DNA of 64,000 nucleotides, taken from contig CAMDQO010000009.1 in assembly GCA_945906105.1 (NCBI GenBank), positions 26,036 through 90,035 of the forward strand, written 5' to 3'. Both the position numbers and the translations under genes were made by a program. The DNA comes from Novosphingobium sp. Chol11. GTDB lineage: Bacteria > Pseudomonadota > Alphaproteobacteria > Sphingomonadales > Sphingomonadaceae. Under the pieces are notes generated by a model. That model worked only from the letters and a program-made list of their open reading frames with translations, made no database searches and was not told the origin of the DNA. Shown here piece after piece: positions 62,732-64,000 of this stretch (positions within the stretch are counted from its first letter, which is position 1; the number at the start of each line of letters is the position of its first letter).

Positions 62732-63070
62732 TCAGCGTTGCTTCTTGGCCGTGGCTGCGGTGAAATCGGGGTCCTTGTTCGCCACCCAATCGACAAATTT
62801 GCGTATGGAAGGGTTAGCCAGCAGGTCCTCCACGTTCATTCCATGGCGCTGCAGTTCGGAATTAGTGAAATTCGTGATCAGCGTCTGTTGGCAAATGGAG
62901 TGCATAGGCACAACATCACGCCCGCCCCGGCTTTTTGGCACGGGATGGTGCCAGACAATGGTCTTGCCAGTCGGTCGGCTACAGAGCCAACAGGATACAG
63001 CGACTGTGGGAACATGCTCCTCGCGATGCGCGTCGCCATAAGTGGCATGTTTCGAATGTTTGCGGGCCAT
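62732..63070 (-). CDS. HNH-type protein with altered active-site residues
   Basis: A 112-residue protein of the small HNH endonuclease group. CWLC (Cys27, Cys30), HHPVPKSRGGRDVVPMH (His41, His42, His57) and Cys60 are present. Relatives as I recall them read ICHRTIH after this point, whereas this protein reads ICQQTLI, lacking two histidines expected to bind zinc or metal. It may therefore be inactive. It lies in the accessory stretch between the transposase fragment and the second integrase, and is divergent from the latter. Confidence 0.7.
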   Translation of the reverse strand: MARKHSKHATYGDAHREEHVPTVAVSCWLCSRPTGKTIVWHHPVPKSRGGRDVVPMHSICQQTLITNFTNSELQRHGMNVEDLLANPSIRKFVDWVANKDPDFTAATAKKQR

Positions 63071-63596
63071 GCGTCTGCCTTAATTGCTAAAACTTGTGAT
63101 GCCGCACCTATTGGAATGCAAATAGCATTACCACACCTGACCTATGGCCAGAATAAGCGAGTCCTGCAGATCACAGCATTTATGAAAGCTCAATCCCTCA
63201 TGCGGGGAGTGCTGACGATGTCAGCAGTTGTGCCTTTTGGCGGCAGCGTCGGAGGCGATCCTCAAAAATGCCTGAAAATCGGCATCAATCGTTGCGTCTA
63301 TTGGTGCCCGAATCTCTTTCCGCTATTAGTCAACAATAGTGAGAAAGCAGCGGCCTCACACAGCCACCATTTGAATTAAACCGCAAAAAAGTTCACACAG
63401 ATAAAAGTCTGTTTTTATCAATTATATCAATTGATTGCATAATTTTGATAAAATGGTCGGGATGACAGGATTCCAGTAAATAACTGGAATTACCTAATAA
63501 AATATGGCATAATCCCCTATACAGCACCTGCACAGGTATGGAATTCCGAGCGCTTTCGCCGCTAACCTGCACGGATTCTGCACAGTGGAGCGTGGC
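63071..63596. other. AT-rich non-coding gap upstream of the second integrase
   Basis: A 526-base gap with no convincing gene. From about 63385 to 63515 it is much richer in A and T than the rest of the window. It contains a palindrome ATCAATTGAT (63426-63435), an inverted repeat ATTCCAGT-AAATA-ACTGGAAT (63470-63490) and ACCTG-CA-CAGGT (63526-63537). These may be regulatory or attachment sequences of the mobile element. Confidence 0.6.
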
Positions 63597-64000
63597 ATGG
63601 CATTTATCACCGACAAAGAGGAGCTGAAATCCGGCCTGATCATCTTCAGGCGCGGCGATGTGGCACACCGCAATTTCTACTGCCGCATCAAGCTCCCCAA
63701 AGAGGATCGCTACAAAACGATTTCACTTCACACGGCAGATCGGGAGTCGGCCCGCGACCGCGCGTTCGATCAGGATGCCGACATTCGGTTTCGCGTGAAG
63801 CATGACGTGGCGGTGTTCAATCGCCCGTTTCGGCAAGTGGCGGAAGAGTATCTCCAGACGCAGCAGCGTCGCGCCGATACGGGCGAGATTTCGGCACATC
63901 GGGTGAAGACCCTCGGAAACGCCTTCAAGAAGGCGCTCGAAGACTATGTCGGCAGCGCCCAGATTCACCTGATCGGTCAGGACCGTTGGGCGGGGTATCC
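63597..64000 (+). CDS. site-specific integrase, 5' part, cut by the window edge
   Basis: An open frame of 134 complete codons that continues beyond the window. The ATG at 63597 has GGAG eight bases upstream. The N-terminus (MAFITDKEELKSGLIIFRRG, HRNFYCRIKLPKEDRYKTIS, TADRESARDRAFDQDADIRF) is of the kind found in tyrosine recombinases with an arm-type domain, followed by a SAM-like core-binding region (FRQVAEEYLQTQQRRADTGE). The catalytic domain lies outside. With the transposase fragment and HNH gene it marks the left edge of a mobile region. Confidence 0.8.
   Translation, partial: MAFITDKEELKSGLIIFRRGDVAHRNFYCRIKLPKEDRYKTISLHTADRESARDRAFDQDADIRFRVKHDVAVFNRPFRQVAEEYLQTQQRRADTGEISAHRVKTLGNAFKKALEDYVGSAQIHLIGQDRWAGY

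Noticed and set aside
62738..63379. Plus-strand frame of 213 codons over the HNH gene and the AT-rich gap
   Set aside because: The minus-strand frame carries HNH-type motifs, whereas this one has no recognisable domain.
63393..63668. Minus-strand frame overlapping the start of the second integrase
   Set aside because: The plus-strand integrase frame has a ribosome-binding site and family sequence; this frame has neither.

Overview
The window looks like the chromosome of an alphaproteobacterium, most probably a member of the Sphingomonadales. The evidence is the high GC content, the many overlapping start and stop codons, and alphaproteobacterial gene neighbourhoods: infA-maf-RNase E/G-like-yacG-tRNA-Phe, purN-purM next to hdaA, and mfd/sdhE/recG. 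An intergenic inverted repeat near 43.5 kb is of a kind I associate with sphingomonads. The assignment rests on gene content and order, not on a database search.

Left part (1-16.5 kb), the most unusual. A minus-strand operon (7073 to 97) encodes a cytochrome c', a COG4315-type secreted repeat protein, an unrecognised secreted protein, a DUF1592/1588/1585 protein with a CxxCH haem site, a Tat-exported DUF1552 protein, a secreted VOC (glyoxalase-fold) protein, a Tat-exported high-potential iron-sulfur protein (HiPIP) and a MarR regulator. Nearly all junctions overlap, and one promoter with a palindrome between its -35 and -10 elements lies upstream. Next to it is a complete-looking coenzyme F420 island: cofE-cofD-fbiC on the plus strand and, divergently, npdG-cofC-SDR-LLM oxidoreductase-MFS transporter on the minus strand, with another SDR behind fbiC. 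F420 is rare in Proteobacteria, so this reads as a cofactor module packaged with its own reductase and at least one user enzyme.

Middle part (16.6-43.3 kb). Housekeeping genes (purN, purM, hdaA, cysE, glmU, glmS, purQ, purS, purC) alternate with accessory inserts. These include a membrane protein gene whose Shine-Dalgarno sits in a 12-bp perfect hairpin, a porin, a RHH/PIN toxin-antitoxin pair between glmU and glmS, a GGDEF-EAL protein, and a TetR-controlled HlyD/ABC exporter between purS-purQ and purC. There is also a response regulator with a degenerate receiver domain and an M16 lipoprotein protease. Two repressor genes (the RHH antitoxin and tetR) appear to be leaderless, with operators overlapping their promoters.

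Right part (43.3-64 kb). A tyrosine recombinase sits at the 3' end of tRNA-Phe with no obvious cargo. The tRNA is followed by yacG, a minimal RNase E/G-like gene, maf and infA. Then come a TonB-dependent receptor with a Gly-rich insert, uvrC, a GNAT/cupin/thioesterase operon, mfd, a Dabb protein, sdhE, an attachment-family protein and recG. After recG the sequence turns accessory: a truncated IS1595-type transposase, a degenerate HNH protein, an AT-rich gap and the 5' part of a second integrase that runs off the window edge.
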